Positions 21,628 to 31,740 of a DNA stretch of 64,000 bases are shown here, one piece after another. The stretch's first letter is position 1. Each line of letters begins with the position of its first letter. This DNA is from Strigamia acuminata. Taxonomy: Eukaryota; Arthropoda; Chilopoda; Geophilomorpha; Linotaeniidae. The stretch covers positions 2,852,001 through 2,916,000 of the forward strand of contig OX442322.1 of assembly GCA_949358305.1 (NCBI GenBank), read 5' to 3'. Under the pieces are notes generated by a model, which saw nothing but the letters and a program-made list of their open reading frames with translations, had not been told where the DNA came from and searched no databases. The position numbers and the translations under genes are program-made.

Positions 21628-21640
21628 GCCCCCTCCTTTA
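21628..21640 (-). promoter_or_regulatory. Gypsy-A polypurine tract
   Basis: Read on the minus strand this is AAAGGAGGGGGC directly before the TGTTACG of the 3' LTR. It matches the position and type of the tract in Gypsy-D. Confidence 0.75.
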
Positions 21641-22152
21641 GCTTTTTGGACCCCAAAAACAAAATATTCTAATAATTAACTAAACCCAAATTCCCATTAT
21701 TCATGCTTATATGTGAGTTTCTTCCCCGTTATTCATGCTTACTTATACAAATACACACTCTAAACAAAATTTATAAAATAATCAGTAACGATTCCAAACC
21801 ATGATATTCAAAATGATACATCAATTTTCACAAAATACACTTTCAAAGATAACACTTTTTTGATATTTTCTTACACTTATATTAATTTCTTTTGTTATTA
21901 ACTTTTCTTATTTTCTATACAAAAACTAAATAATTCTGAAAACAATGCACTAAGTTCAATGTGAATGAAAAGGAAAAAAAAAATAGTAACAAAATGAAAT
22001 ATAAAAAATAAGTCTCCTGCGCTCACTTCATTTTTCGTCAATAAAAAGTACCTACTTTCACTGAAACTGCACGAAATCCTCGTCAACCACACTCTGAAGA
22101 ATGTTAGTTCCCTTCGCTCACTGCAATCCACTTGCGTTCGCTCGAGAAAAAG
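21641..22152 (-). other. Gypsy-A region between pol and polypurine tract
   Basis: About 510 bp of AT-rich DNA with no supported gene. A minus-strand open frame of 77 codons here is low-complexity and has no relative at the corresponding place in Gypsy-D. Confidence 0.5.
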
Positions 22153-23016
22153 CTAGTAAAACGCAGTATAATCTTGCCGTGGCTGCTTTCTAAGTCGTCG
22201 TGACTGGAAATCACTTTCAACAGGTGGCCGCGCCTGCGCATTGGGTAATATGGCGCTTGCGACACCTGGTGACAGTTTCTGCGACTGATTCTTCTTAATT
22301 TCGTCTGGCGGCGATTTTAGCAACTGATTTTGCTGTTTTAAATCACTTTGCTTTGGTTCGAATAGTTCTCGCAACAAAATTTGATCGTTATCATCGATAA
22401 ACCTTTCCTTTGCTTCTAATTTAGGCTTATCTCGCGAATCATCGATTTTCCGTGTAATTTCCACATTTTGATCGTCTTTTTGCGAATTTTCCCGCACTTC
22501 ATCTGAAAATGTTACTTTCTTTGGTGGTAAATTCTGCAGAATAATTTTTGGAATTTCCTCTCGCGTTTTATATGGTTTTAAACGCTCGACATTGACAATG
22601 TCAGACTTCTTTCCTGGTGAATTCTTTATTTTGTAGTCGTTTGGCGCTGTGCGTCGAACTATTTCGTATGGTCCAGAAAATTGTGGCAGGAGTTTTTCGC
22701 AGAATCCTACTTTCCTGTTTGGGGTTTTCAAGTAAACCAACTCTCCTGGTTCGAATTCCACTTTAATTCTATCCAAATCAAATCTTCTCTTGCTTTTCTC
22801 GCTCTGTTGTTCTAGTTGTTCATTGGCGATCTTCCTTGCCTCTCTAATAAATCTAGAAGTACGCAGAGTGAATTCTTTCTGCAGAAGGTTTAAGTTCACG
22901 TCAACACTCAGATCGGCCTCATAACCTCGTAAAAGATAATAAGGAGTATATCCAGTTGTTTCATGGACTCCAGTATTATAAGAAAAAATGAAAAATGGCA
23001 AAAATTTATCCCAGTC
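22153..23016 (-). pseudogene. Gypsy-A integrase C-terminus and Pol tail
   Basis: This continues the integrase interrupted by Gypsy-B: IFSYNTGVHETTGYTPYYL, then VEFEPGELVYLKTPNRKVG and a GPY/F-like module (PQFSGPYEIVRRTAPNDYKI). The tail has ERFIDDNDQILLRELFEP and ends LRKQPRQDYTAFY. It is the family-typical Pol end also seen in Gypsy-D (LRPRARTNYRQFY). The frame is open over 282 codons. Confidence 0.85.
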
Positions 23017-23021
23017 TGTAT

Positions 23022-23156
23022 TGTAACGTTTAGATGTGGTGCTTGAAATAAAACCGTACTCCTCCCGACATGATAGCTAGCACGAGAGTGCTTCTTTATT
23101 GGGTGGCGCCACCTAGCGTCGACTTACGAACTATGGCGCTCCAGCCTCATGTTACA
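23022..23156 (-). repeat. Gypsy-B 3' LTR
   Basis: 135 bp, TGTAACGTT...CATGTTACA, identical to 27398-27532. The purine tract AAAATGAAAGGGGAGA precedes it on the minus strand (about 23157-23172). Confidence 0.9.
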
Positions 23157-23339
23157 TCTCCCCTTTCATTTTAAGTCATTGAAAACACAGAACAACAAAA
23201 CAAACACTACACTAACAAAACAGGAGCTATTAAACAGTTACAAAGAAATGTACGATTACAAACTAAATACAAAATTATACAATGCTATTAAGTATGAGTA
23301 AATGCGATTAAATACTAGAATAAAACAACACCGCACACT

Positions 23340-26300
23340 TCACAAGTCCAATCGAACCGGTGCCCTGACTTCTCGTCCACTGCGCGTAAATGTTTTTACA
23401 GGAGCACCGTCGCTCACACCTTGTTCCTTTCCGCTGCTTTTCTTCGTCATCGCCGTTGACGTCATCTGAACCGGTCTGGCTTTCTCTGCTAATCCCTCGC
23501 CGCTCCATCGATTTTCCGTCGGTGGTGGCAACCGCGCTTGAGTATGCTTGACCACACTCGTATTTCTTCTGAGCACCGGACCATCAGCCATCTCTACTTC
23601 AACTGACCGCGGGTAATCCGTCTTGCCCCCAATCGCCGCGCCCTCCCAACTACGGTGCCCCGTCTGCACACAAACCCGGTCTCCAACCTCAAAATCCTGC
23701 GCAACTTGTGCTTGACGATCAGCATACCGCTTCTGGGTGGCCCGTGCTGTAACTAACGCTTCTGTCACTCCTTCCTGCACCTTTGGCTCCAACAAACTGA
23801 CATGTCCATTCAATAACGATCGCGTTCTTCGGCTAAATAACCTCTGCACCGGCGACCCCAAACTCGTACTTCTTGGCGTATTTCGCCAATTTAACAACGC
23901 GAGGTATACATCCGACCCGTCACGCATGCACCGCTTAATGATGTTTTTCGCTGACTGCACACTGCGCTCTGCCAATCCATTAGCTCTAGGAAACCTCGAC
24001 GACGACACGCTGTGTACAAAATCCCAATCCGTCGCGAATGTCCGAAACTCCTGCGACGCATACTGCGGTCCCCCGTCGCTTTCTACTACCTCCGGAATTC
24101 CATGCACCGCGAAAAATCGCTTCATCTTTTCTACGACTTTCCCGGCTGTCGTTCCTTTCAATTGCGAAACTTCATTAAACCCCGAATAACTATCAGTTAC
24201 TGTAATATACTGTTGCCCTTTAATTTCAAACAAATCCGTCGCCACTCGCTGCCACGGTCTCTCCGGCACCGGTTTAGACATTATAGGCGCCTTTACGTTG
24301 GCTTTTTGCGTCCGTTCGCACGTACTGCACACTTTCACCATGTTTTCAATGTCCACTGTCATGCCTATCCAGAACACCGCTTCGCGGGCTCGTCGAATGG
24401 ACGGTTGAATGCCCAAATGGCCTTGGTGGATGTACGCCAAATACTCGTCGCGTAAACTCTGTGGAATAATCGGCCGTTGATTTTTGAACAAAATACCGTC
24501 ATACGCAGCAATTTTGTCCCTAAAATTCCAATATGGTTGAACCACCGTTGGCACCTGATCCTTTTCCTCTGGCCAACCGTCCAACACGACTTTGATAACC
24601 GCTTGACTTTCCACATCGCTTTCCAATGCCAACCGTAACTTCTTTTCTCCCCTCACCGTCATGGGCAACACGACATGAATTTGCAACTCATGCGTGTCTT
24701 CTTTTACCGGGCCAGGCTCACAATCCCGACTTAGCGCATCGGCCACCGGAATTTCCGTGCCTTTCTTATATATTATCTGCGCTCCATACGGCAGCAAATC
24801 AAAAAAAATTCTTTGCAAGCGCGCCGGCATTCGATCGAGATTTTTCTTTGCAATTACCTCTAACGGCTTATGATCCGTTTCCACTGTCAACTTTTTTCCG
24901 TACACAAACTCATGAAATTTGTGACATCCAAATCGTATGGCGAAAGCCTCTTTCTCGATCTGCGGATACCGTTGTTGGCACGGCGTCAGTGCCTGCGTCG
25001 CAAATCCGATGGGTCTCCCGTCCTGAAATAACGCAGCCCCCACCGCATGCGAACTCGCATCGACAGACAACACAACGTCTTTCTGCACATCATAGTATGC
25101 CAACACTGGCGGCGCTTTCAACGCAGCCTTGATCAGGGCTACAGCCTCTTCTTGTTCACTAGCCCATTCCCAGCTGACGTCTTTATGCAACAATTTACGC
25201 AACGGCTCCGTGTACACTGAATATTTTGGCATAAATTCGGCCAAATACACGGTCATTCCGAGGAAACGCCTCAGCTCATCCTTGCAAGATGGCATTTTCA
25301 ACTTGTCAATAGCAACTACTTTCTCCGGATCTGGTCTGATGCCCTCTTGCGACAACACATGACCCAAAAATTTTATTTCGGTTGCCTCCATTATACATTT
25401 CTCTTTATTGAGTCGAAACCCATTTTCAAACAACCGTCGGAGTAGGCGCTTCACCAGCTTCCTCAACTCCGCCAATGTCTCGGCGTAGGCGATTATATCA
25501 TCAATGGATACGTCAATGTCAGGGATGCCTTCCAACACTCGCTCCATCATACTTTGAAACACCTCTGGCGCCGACACAATTCCAAACGGCAAACGCAAAA
25601 ACCGATACCGACCCCACGGCGTATTAACTACCAAATACATCGACGTGCGCTTGGTTACTTTCACTTGCCAATATCCATGCCTGAGATCGAATTTCGCAAA
25701 ATACTTAGCCTTTTTTAATTTTGGCTTCACCGCCTCGAATGTTTTGAGCGGATAATGTCGCCGTTTGATATGTCTATTCAAATCCGTCGAATCCATACAT
25801 AATCGGATTTTCTTCCCTCTCTGGACAATGGCCAACGGACTGACCGCCGGTGTCGGCTCCGAAACAGGCTCTATGACACCCATTTTCTCCATCCGATCTA
25901 GTTCCGCTTTCACTGGACCGCGTAACACTTGCGGTATTCTCCTCGGCGTGTGAATCTGAAATGGAGCATTTTCATCAATATCAATGTCATACTCAAAATC
26001 TTTGACTGTTCCGAGTCCTTTGAACACTTCACTCTCGATGTGCTCATCGCTCAACTCGGGCTTGACCACATTAATCCGCTTCACCAAACCTAATCGCTCG
26101 CAAGTGGCTCGCCCAAACAGCGTTGGTACGCAATCGTCGACTACTTTGAATATTATCGGCGATTTCACCCATTTTAATGTGCACGGGACTTTTGCTTCAC
26201 CCACTACTCTCATGTGGTGGCCGGTAAACGACCGTAACCGATTCGTCCGGGACGTGTGCACCGCTACACCCGCTTCCTTCAACAACTTCTGCGATATCAC

Positions 26301-27299
26301 GTTGCACCGGGCCCCCGGATCTAATTTCACATCAATTGTTCGTGCGTCATTAATCCTGACCCGCTCTGTCCAATCTTCGTACGACTCGTCGTCCTCCACC
26401 GTAATCCGATCGATGGTGAATTCCCCGTACAACAAATCGTCGTCATCATCGTGCTCGACGGCGTACACTTCTTTTTTCTTTTCCGCCTTGTCGTATTTTC
26501 GACGTGGATTTTTATCAACCGCCGGATTCGACGCTCCTTTACACATCATCGCAAAGTGCCCTTTCTTGTGACACTTGTGGCACTGTTTTTCGTATGCTGG
26601 ACATTTGCCAAACGCATGTGTCCGGTTACACCGGCCACACGGCTTCGTTGACCCACCCGGCGTCTGACTCGTGCGTTTACTTTGGCTCGAATTTTGCTTT
26701 ATAAAATCCACTTTCGCGTCCTGCGAACCCTGGATGGTTTTCGCTTGCACTTCCGCAACTTCCGCCGCTTTTGCCAATTTTACAGCTTTGTCCAGCGTCA
26801 ATGTTTCTTCTTCAAATAAACGCACTCGCAAAGTCTCACTGCGAACTCCGATTGCGATGATATCTTTCAACAACCGGTCCGCCTGCGCACCAAAATTACA
26901 CTTTTCACGAATTGTTTTGGCTTGCGTGAGAAAATCCTCAAATAATTGTCCTTCTTTCTGTCGCAAATTGAAAAATTGATACGCCGAATAAGTCTCATTC
27001 ACTGTAGGCGCAAATTTATCTGCATATTTCTTCTTAACTGCAGCCACATCTTTCTTTTGCGCCTCTGTTAGTCCCAGAGTCTTAAAAATCATCTGTGCAT
27101 CTGGTCCCACACAGCTCATAAATGTTGCTACTTGCTGTTCAGCGTCCAGTTTATCAATTTTGTTGGCCTTGGCAAACCACTCATACTGGTCGCACCACTG
27201 CTCCCAAACGGACGCCATGTTGGTTGATGAAATCTCTAATGGTTTCGGTTGCCGAATGGCCCCGCCCGGCCTTGTGGTTGCAGCAACTGGGTCTGCCAT
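23340..27299 (-). CDS. Gypsy-B Gag-Pol polyprotein
   Basis: One open frame of 1319 residues from the ATG at 27299. Gag fills roughly residues 1-260 and ends in two zinc knuckles (CGRCNRTHAFGKC, CHKCHKKGHFAMMC). The protease loop is LDPGARCNV near residue 327; the usual DTG or DSG is DPG, an odd change for an otherwise open frame. RT follows with FDLRHGYWQV, LPFGIVSAPEVFQ and the active site SIDDIIAYA near residue 597. RNase H has VLSVDASSHAVGAAL and TDHKPLEVIA. Integrase has an HHCC finger (HQGHLGI, CSTCERTQ), then TDLFEI, VESDGGPQYAS and NGLAERSVQSA for the catalytic D, D, E. The polyprotein ends VRAPVRLDL. It belongs to the K02A2.6-like group by motif style, an inference. Confidence 0.9.
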   Translation of the reverse strand: MADPVAATTRPGGAIRQPKPLEISSTNMASVWEQWCDQYEWFAKANKIDKLDAEQQVATFMSCVGPDAQMIFKTLGLTEAQKKDVAAVKKKYADKFAPTVNETYSAYQFFNLRQKEGQLFEDFLTQAKTIREKCNFGAQADRLLKDIIAIGVRSETLRVRLFEEETLTLDKAVKLAKAAEVAEVQAKTIQGSQDAKVDFIKQNSSQSKRTSQTPGGSTKPCGRCNRTHAFGKCPAYEKQCHKCHKKGHFAMMCKGASNPAVDKNPRRKYDKAEKKKEVYAVEHDDDDDLLYGEFTIDRITVEDDESYEDWTERVRINDARTIDVKLDPGARCNVISQKLLKEAGVAVHTSRTNRLRSFTGHHMRVVGEAKVPCTLKWVKSPIIFKVVDDCVPTLFGRATCERLGLVKRINVVKPELSDEHIESEVFKGLGTVKDFEYDIDIDENAPFQIHTPRRIPQVLRGPVKAELDRMEKMGVIEPVSEPTPAVSPLAIVQRGKKIRLCMDSTDLNRHIKRRHYPLKTFEAVKPKLKKAKYFAKFDLRHGYWQVKVTKRTSMYLVVNTPWGRYRFLRLPFGIVSAPEVFQSMMERVLEGIPDIDVSIDDIIAYAETLAELRKLVKRLLRRLFENGFRLNKEKCIMEATEIKFLGHVLSQEGIRPDPEKVVAIDKLKMPSCKDELRRFLGMTVYLAEFMPKYSVYTEPLRKLLHKDVSWEWASEQEEAVALIKAALKAPPVLAYYDVQKDVVLSVDASSHAVGAALFQDGRPIGFATQALTPCQQRYPQIEKEAFAIRFGCHKFHEFVYGKKLTVETDHKPLEVIAKKNLDRMPARLQRIFFDLLPYGAQIIYKKGTEIPVADALSRDCEPGPVKEDTHELQIHVVLPMTVRGEKKLRLALESDVESQAVIKVVLDGWPEEKDQVPTVVQPYWNFRDKIAAYDGILFKNQRPIIPQSLRDEYLAYIHQGHLGIQPSIRRAREAVFWIGMTVDIENMVKVCSTCERTQKANVKAPIMSKPVPERPWQRVATDLFEIKGQQYITVTDSYSGFNEVSQLKGTTAGKVVEKMKRFFAVHGIPEVVESDGGPQYASQEFRTFATDWDFVHSVSSSRFPRANGLAERSVQSAKNIIKRCMRDGSDVYLALLNWRNTPRSTSLGSPVQRLFSRRTRSLLNGHVSLLEPKVQEGVTEALVTARATQKRYADRQAQVAQDFEVGDRVCVQTGHRSWEGAAIGGKTDYPRSVEVEMADGPVLRRNTSVVKHTQARLPPPTENRWSGEGLAEKARPVQMTSTAMTKKSSGKEQGVSDGAPVKTFTRSGREVRAPVRLDL

Positions 27300-27382
27300 C
27301 ACTGGTTTATATCCAAAATGTTCGTTTTTTCAGTTCAAAAATTCACTTATCTTCACTTTGTCCACAGTTCCAGCGACTGTGA

Positions 27383-27397
27383 CCACTTCTGACACCA
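27383..27397 (-). promoter_or_regulatory. Gypsy-B primer binding site (tRNA-Leu type)
   Basis: TGGTGTCAGAAGTGG on the minus strand, directly next to the 5' LTR. It is complementary to the 3' end of metazoan tRNA-Leu (CCACTTCTGACA plus CCA), recalled from the known tRNA sequence. Confidence 0.75.
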
Positions 27398-27532
27398 TGT
27401 AACGTTTAGATGTGGTGCTTGAAATAAAACCGTACTCCTCCCGACATGATAGCTAGCACGAGAGTGCTTCTTTATTGGGTGGCGCCACCTAGCGTCGACT
27501 TACGAACTATGGCGCTCCAGCCTCATGTTACA
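27398..27532 (-). repeat. Gypsy-B 5' LTR
   Basis: Identical by eye to the 3' LTR at 23022-23156. The TGTAT target duplication follows at 27533-27537. Confidence 0.9.
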
Positions 27533-27537
27533 TGTAT

Positions 27538-28630
27538 GATATTTATTTACATAACACTGTAAACTCTTCGCAAACGTCGCGTTGAATCGCTCCGTTAATC
27601 CGTTGGTTCTTGGATGGTATCCTGAAGTAGTTTTGTGAAAGGATTTGAACAATGCTGACACCTCATTAATCATTTCGTTCCTATATTCGGTTCCTTTATC
27701 ACTGAGAATTTCCCGTGGACTTCCTTCTTTGAGAATTACCTCATACACAAGAGTTTTAGCTGCTTCCATCGCTGTACTTGCTGGAGCTGCTCTAGCTGTG
27801 ACTGCACGCGACAAGTAATCAGTTACAACAAAAACAAATTTATTTCCACTATTTGAAACTGGAAAGCTGCCTAACGTGTCTATACCAATCCTCTCGAACG
27901 GTCTTGAAATTGTCGACCAAGGTTGCATTAAACCTTTTTGTGGAGTGGTCATTGACTTACTTCCTGCGCAATGTGGACAAGAGAGTACGTAATTCCTTAC
28001 GTCCCTATATATCCTCAGCCAAAAAAATCTAACTCTAATCCTTTTCCACGTCTTATTTAGGCCGAGATGAGCACCAACGAGTCCTTCATGCATTTCTTCT
28101 AACACTTGCTGATGCAAATGCTGCGGTACTACTAAAAGGTTTCCTTCCATGTTCAGAGAATTATAATTTTTCTTTCTAAACAAAATGTTATCCAGAATAA
28201 CGAACTGTTTTAAAGGACGTTTCCTGTTCCTTGGAAGTTGCTCAATATTCTTCATAGCGATGATGATCTCTAAAATTTTCTCGTCCTTACGCTGTTCGAC
28301 AGGTAAGTTGAGTTTCTCGAGAAGTAATAAGAGAATAATTTCTTTTTCTTCCCCACCACTCTCTTCTTGGATTCGGCTAAGAGCATCTGCATCCCTATGC
28401 TTCTTGCCTGACTTATGCATCACATCGTAGTCGTAGTTTACCAGCTGTAAACTCCACCTGGCCAATCTACCGTTGGGATTTCTTACGCCTTTCAACCATT
28501 GTAACGCTGAGTGGTCTGTTACAATTGTAAACTTCTTACCGTAAAGATAGGGTCTAAATTTGTTAATGGCGAATATTATTACCAAACACTCTCTTTCAGT
28601 GGCATTATAGTTCTGTTCCGCCGAACTCAA
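27538..28630 (-). pseudogene. Gypsy-A RNase H and integrase core
   Basis: The frame starts in RNase H (NYNATERECLVIIFAINKF, TDHSALQWLKG, DADALSRI). It runs through the integrase zinc finger (EEMHEGLVGAHLGL, YVLSCPHCAGSKS) and the core with IGIDTLGSFP, ILSDKGTEYRNE and NGLTERFNATF, so all three catalytic acids are present. The Gypsy-B LTR cuts it just after LQCYVNKYHT. The remainder of integrase continues at 23016 on the other side of B. Confidence 0.85.
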
Positions 28631-28633
28631 TAA

Positions 28634-29597
28634 TCAACTGGCATAACAAATCACGAGTTCTTGTTTATTAATACGTTGCTTCAGAATTGCACCGAGCCCA
28701 TATGCACTTGCATCTGTAGACACAATGAATGGCTCTGCAAAATTTGGATGTGCTAAAACTGGTACCGTAACTAAAGCTGTTCGTAAGGCCTTAAAAGCTG
28801 TTTCCTGAAGTGGTTCCCAATCAAAAGTTTTGTCTTTGCGAGTTATGTTGGCTAAGGGCTTAGACACGTCCGCAAATCCTGGAATAAACTTTCGATAATA
28901 CGAACATAAACCCAAAAAACCTCTCAACTGCTTTAAATTTGTCGGCTTCGGAAACTTGGCGACCGACTCTAAATTACGTGGGTCGGGTGACACTCCATCA
29001 GAATCAACAATATGGCCTAAATATTTGATGGTGTTAGTACCAAATGTGCACTTACTCAATTTGACCTTCAAGTTTGCCAAACGCAGTTTATTGAAGACAG
29101 CATCGAGATCCTGAAGATGTTGGTCAAATGTTTTTGAAAAGATTATAAGGTTGTCAATATAGGCAATACAGACCTTACCCAGAAGATTACTAAGTACTTT
29201 ATTCATCAATTTTTGAAACGCGGCTGGGCTATTATGTGATCGCGTTCAACTTTCTCCAATCGACACAAAATCTCCATTCACCGTCTCTTTTCTTGATGAG
29301 TAATACTGGCGTGCTCCATGGGTTTTTCGATTCCCTAATGACTCCCATCTCAAGCAACTTTCTGGTCTCTTCTGCCTCTACTTCTTTTTCTGCGATTGAA
29401 CGTCTATAAGGCTGCAAATGTATAGGATCATGGTCCCCCGTATTAATTCTGTATTTAAATGTTGTTACTCTACCTAAGTCTTTGTCTGTGGCTACAAATC
29501 TGTCTTGATTCTTTTGAAGTAACTGCTTCATCTGCTCTTGTTGGCTTTTTGTCATCTTATCTTTAGCAATTAAGGAGTCAAAGTCAAAGCAATGCAC
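28634..29597 (-). pseudogene. Gypsy-A reverse transcriptase with internal deletion
   Basis: The N-terminal half (29597-29232) has IHLQPYRRSIAEKEVEAEE, STPVLLIKKRDGEWRF and VDWRKLNAIT, then stops. The C-terminal half resumes at 29209 with MNKVLSNLLGKVCIAYIDN. About 60 codons are missing compared with Gypsy-D, including the MDLIQGYF motif that holds the first catalytic aspartate. The active-site motif is YIDN instead of YLDD. This RT cannot be functional. Confidence 0.85.
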
Positions 29598-29665
29598 TTG
29601 CTTTTATCTGTCAACTCAACCGCTTTGGTTGAGGAGTCAAGGCAATGCACTTGCTTTTCATCCAA
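29570..29665. repeat. Short local duplication in Gypsy-A
   Basis: The phrase GGAGTCAA...GCAATGCACTTGCTTTT occurs at about 29573 and again at about 29632. The intervening sequence contains a small palindrome (TCAACTCAACCGCTTTGGTTGAGG). It disrupts the pol frame between protease and RT. Confidence 0.6.
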
Positions 29666-29693
29666 CAACCCAATTTCAATAATGTAATACGCC

Positions 29694-30412
29694 TTACCAA
29701 TTGAAGACTGATTTGTTTGTTGGATTAGCCACACGCAGAACTCCTTTACCATACTCAAAGTTTGTTAATGTTTTACAACACAAAATTCCAAACCTATCTA
29801 TTACGTTTCCTAAAGATTCTATAAACATCTCTGTAGTTAACGGTGTATTTAAATAAACTGGTATAACACATTCATGCATTGGTGGAATTGAAATGTTCTT
29901 CATTACTCTGGCGACATAACTCTGGTCCGCAAAAGATTTATTCATGGGAAAAACTGCTTCTTCTACTCCACTATCATTGTTCCGGCCCACAAAGATTTTT
30001 TGTAAATCATATTCGACGACAGTTTTTGTTGATCTCATGAATGGATCCCCCAATGAAAGCTGATGGTGAAATCCTGATACTACTAACACTTCCACTTTAT
30101 AGTTCAGTTTACCAATTGTAATGTTAATTTTTGTTTTACCTACTGGAACTATCAATTCCTTTCCTATCCCACGTAGCCTAATGTTAGGGCTCGGAGAATA
30201 ATCCAATTGAAGGGCTGCTGCCACTTCTTCACTTAGAAGGTTTCGTTTAGCTCCAGTGTCCATTACTGCTTTTATTTCCACTTCTTTTACAATTACTGGA
30301 ATTTCCAACAATGATTCCGATACCTGAACGTCAATTATAACTATCTTACTGTTCTTCTTTTGTCTTTTTCTTTTCTTTGGGTGGCAACAATTTCTTTGTG
30401 GCCGTTCAACTA
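29694..30412 (-). pseudogene. Gypsy-A protease region
   Basis: In the -1 frame after the slippery site, a basic stretch (HPKKRKRQKKNSK) leads to the protease. Its active site AVMDTGAKRNLL is canonical DTGA, and its C-terminal motif is SLGDPFMRST. The linker keeps PPMHECVIPVYL and DRFGILCCKTLTNFEYG. The frame is open for about 205 codons from 30311 and breaks at 29694 near the local duplication. Confidence 0.8.
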
Positions 30413-30419
30413 GTTTCCC
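30410..30419 (-). promoter_or_regulatory. Gypsy-A gag-pol -1 frameshift site
   Basis: Minus strand GGGAAAC (30419-30413) directly followed by TAG (30412-30410). The heptamer has the X XXY YYZ form in the gag frame (G GGA AAC), and the -1 frame is open into the protease. The same heptamer and stop occur in Gypsy-D at 44683-44692. Confidence 0.75.
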
Positions 30420-30510
30420 TTATTTTGGACCTTCGCTTGTCCCTGAGGATTAGGGTTTCCATCTGGATTTTCACCTCTTCTCCTCTTTTTATTCCACTTC
30501 AAGTTGTTAC

Positions 30511-30702
30511 TGTAGTGCTTGCCTAATAATGGTTAGTTATATTATTGTCACCAGTTGGTGCTAGTGTTTGTTGTATGGTGATTGGTGGTGAGAAACCGAG
30601 TTATAATAATGGCGACCCGGTGAATAAACGATAGCAGTTAATGGACATTACATTTAATGCTGTTGTGATTATTTATGCAGCAATATCAAAGGATATTCAA
30701 CA
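30511..30702 (+). repeat. Gypsy-C 5' LTR
   Basis: 192 bp, TGTAGTGCTTGCC...GATATTCAACA. It is followed directly by the primer site TTGGCGACGAGAATGGC (30703-30719), which overlaps the gag ATG at 30715. Confidence 0.85.
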
Positions 30703-30714
30703 TTGGCGACGAGA

Positions 30715-31740
30715 ATGGCGAATTACATAACTCCACTGGACAAATTTCCAATTGATGGCCCCAATGTGAGTGAGAGATGGGAAAAATACAAGCGTGCATT
30801 TCAACATTACGCTGATGCCATGGGTGCCAAAACTGAGTCCAAACCAGCATTATTACTTCACACTGGAACAGCAGAAATGCAAGAACTGTTTGAAACATTC
30901 ACTATTGTGGTTGCACAAGGAGAAAAAATGACATTTCAGCAGGTGATTGATGCATTTGATACATATTTTAAACCAAAACGAAACGTGGCTTATGAGCGTC
31001 ATGTTTTCCATGTTGCCACACAACAACAAAGAGAGTCAGCAGATACGTATGTGTCACGACTGAGGACATTAATTAAACACTGTGAATATGGCGGAGATGG
31101 AGATGACCACATCAAAGACCAGTTTATTGAAAAATGTGCAGAAAACCGGCTCAGAAAACGACTTTTGCGTGAGGAAAATTTAAAATTGGATGGTTTATTG
31201 ACAATAGCTCGAGCACTTGAAGCTGTAGAACGACAAGCCAGTGCAATGAACAGTGAAAGTTAACCCGAAAACACCGAAAAAGTGCATTTCATGAAGAAAA
31301 ACCAGCAGAAATAGAAGGACAAAAATAAAAATAAGTTTGATTCGAGACCACAAGAGGGCGCCACTGCTGAATCAGGGCGACAGTGTACACGGTGTGGTAG
31401 AAATGGACATACTGGACAGTTTTGCAGAGTAGCTAAAAATGCAAAATGCAACAAATGTGCAAAAATTGGACATTATGCGAAGTGTTGTAAATCGAAAATA
31501 GATGGCAGCACTCACAACAACAACAAGGAAGGTGGGCATGATAAAAAGCCACAAAAGCAAGAAACCAATTTTATGGCACACACCGCAAAAAAGGAGTCTG
31601 ATGATGAATGGTTATTTTCGCTGAGTAATGATAACAAAAAGCGAAGAGAGGTGTCAGTGTGTTTGAATGGAACAGAAGCCATGTTATTTATTGACACTGG
31701 ATCATCAGTTAATATTTTATCTCCAACACTTTAGAATAAA
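30715..31740 (+). pseudogene. Gypsy-C gag and protease start
   Basis: The ATG at 30715 opens a Gag of about 182 codons (NYITPLDKFPIDGPNVSERW, RNVAYERHVFHVATQQQR, KRLLREENLKLDGLL). The frame ends at TAA 31261. Beyond it, two CCHC knuckles remain readable (CTRCGRNGHTGQFC, CNKCAKIGHYAKCC), followed by the protease site FIDTGSSVNIL near 31690. The Gag pattern (capsid, LLRE helix, paired knuckles) is that of Gypsy-K, where the same regions are fused in one open frame. Confidence 0.8.

Larger units (their letters stand above)
23022..27532 (-). mobile_element. Gypsy-B, complete element with intact gag-pol
   Basis: A 4511-bp element with 135-bp LTRs (23022-23156 and 27398-27532) that are identical by eye. 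The target duplication TGTAT is at 23017-23021 and 27533-27537. Primer site and polypurine tract are present and one open frame fills the interior. It is nested in the integrase gene of Gypsy-A. Identical LTRs and an open frame indicate a recent insertion. Confidence 0.9.
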
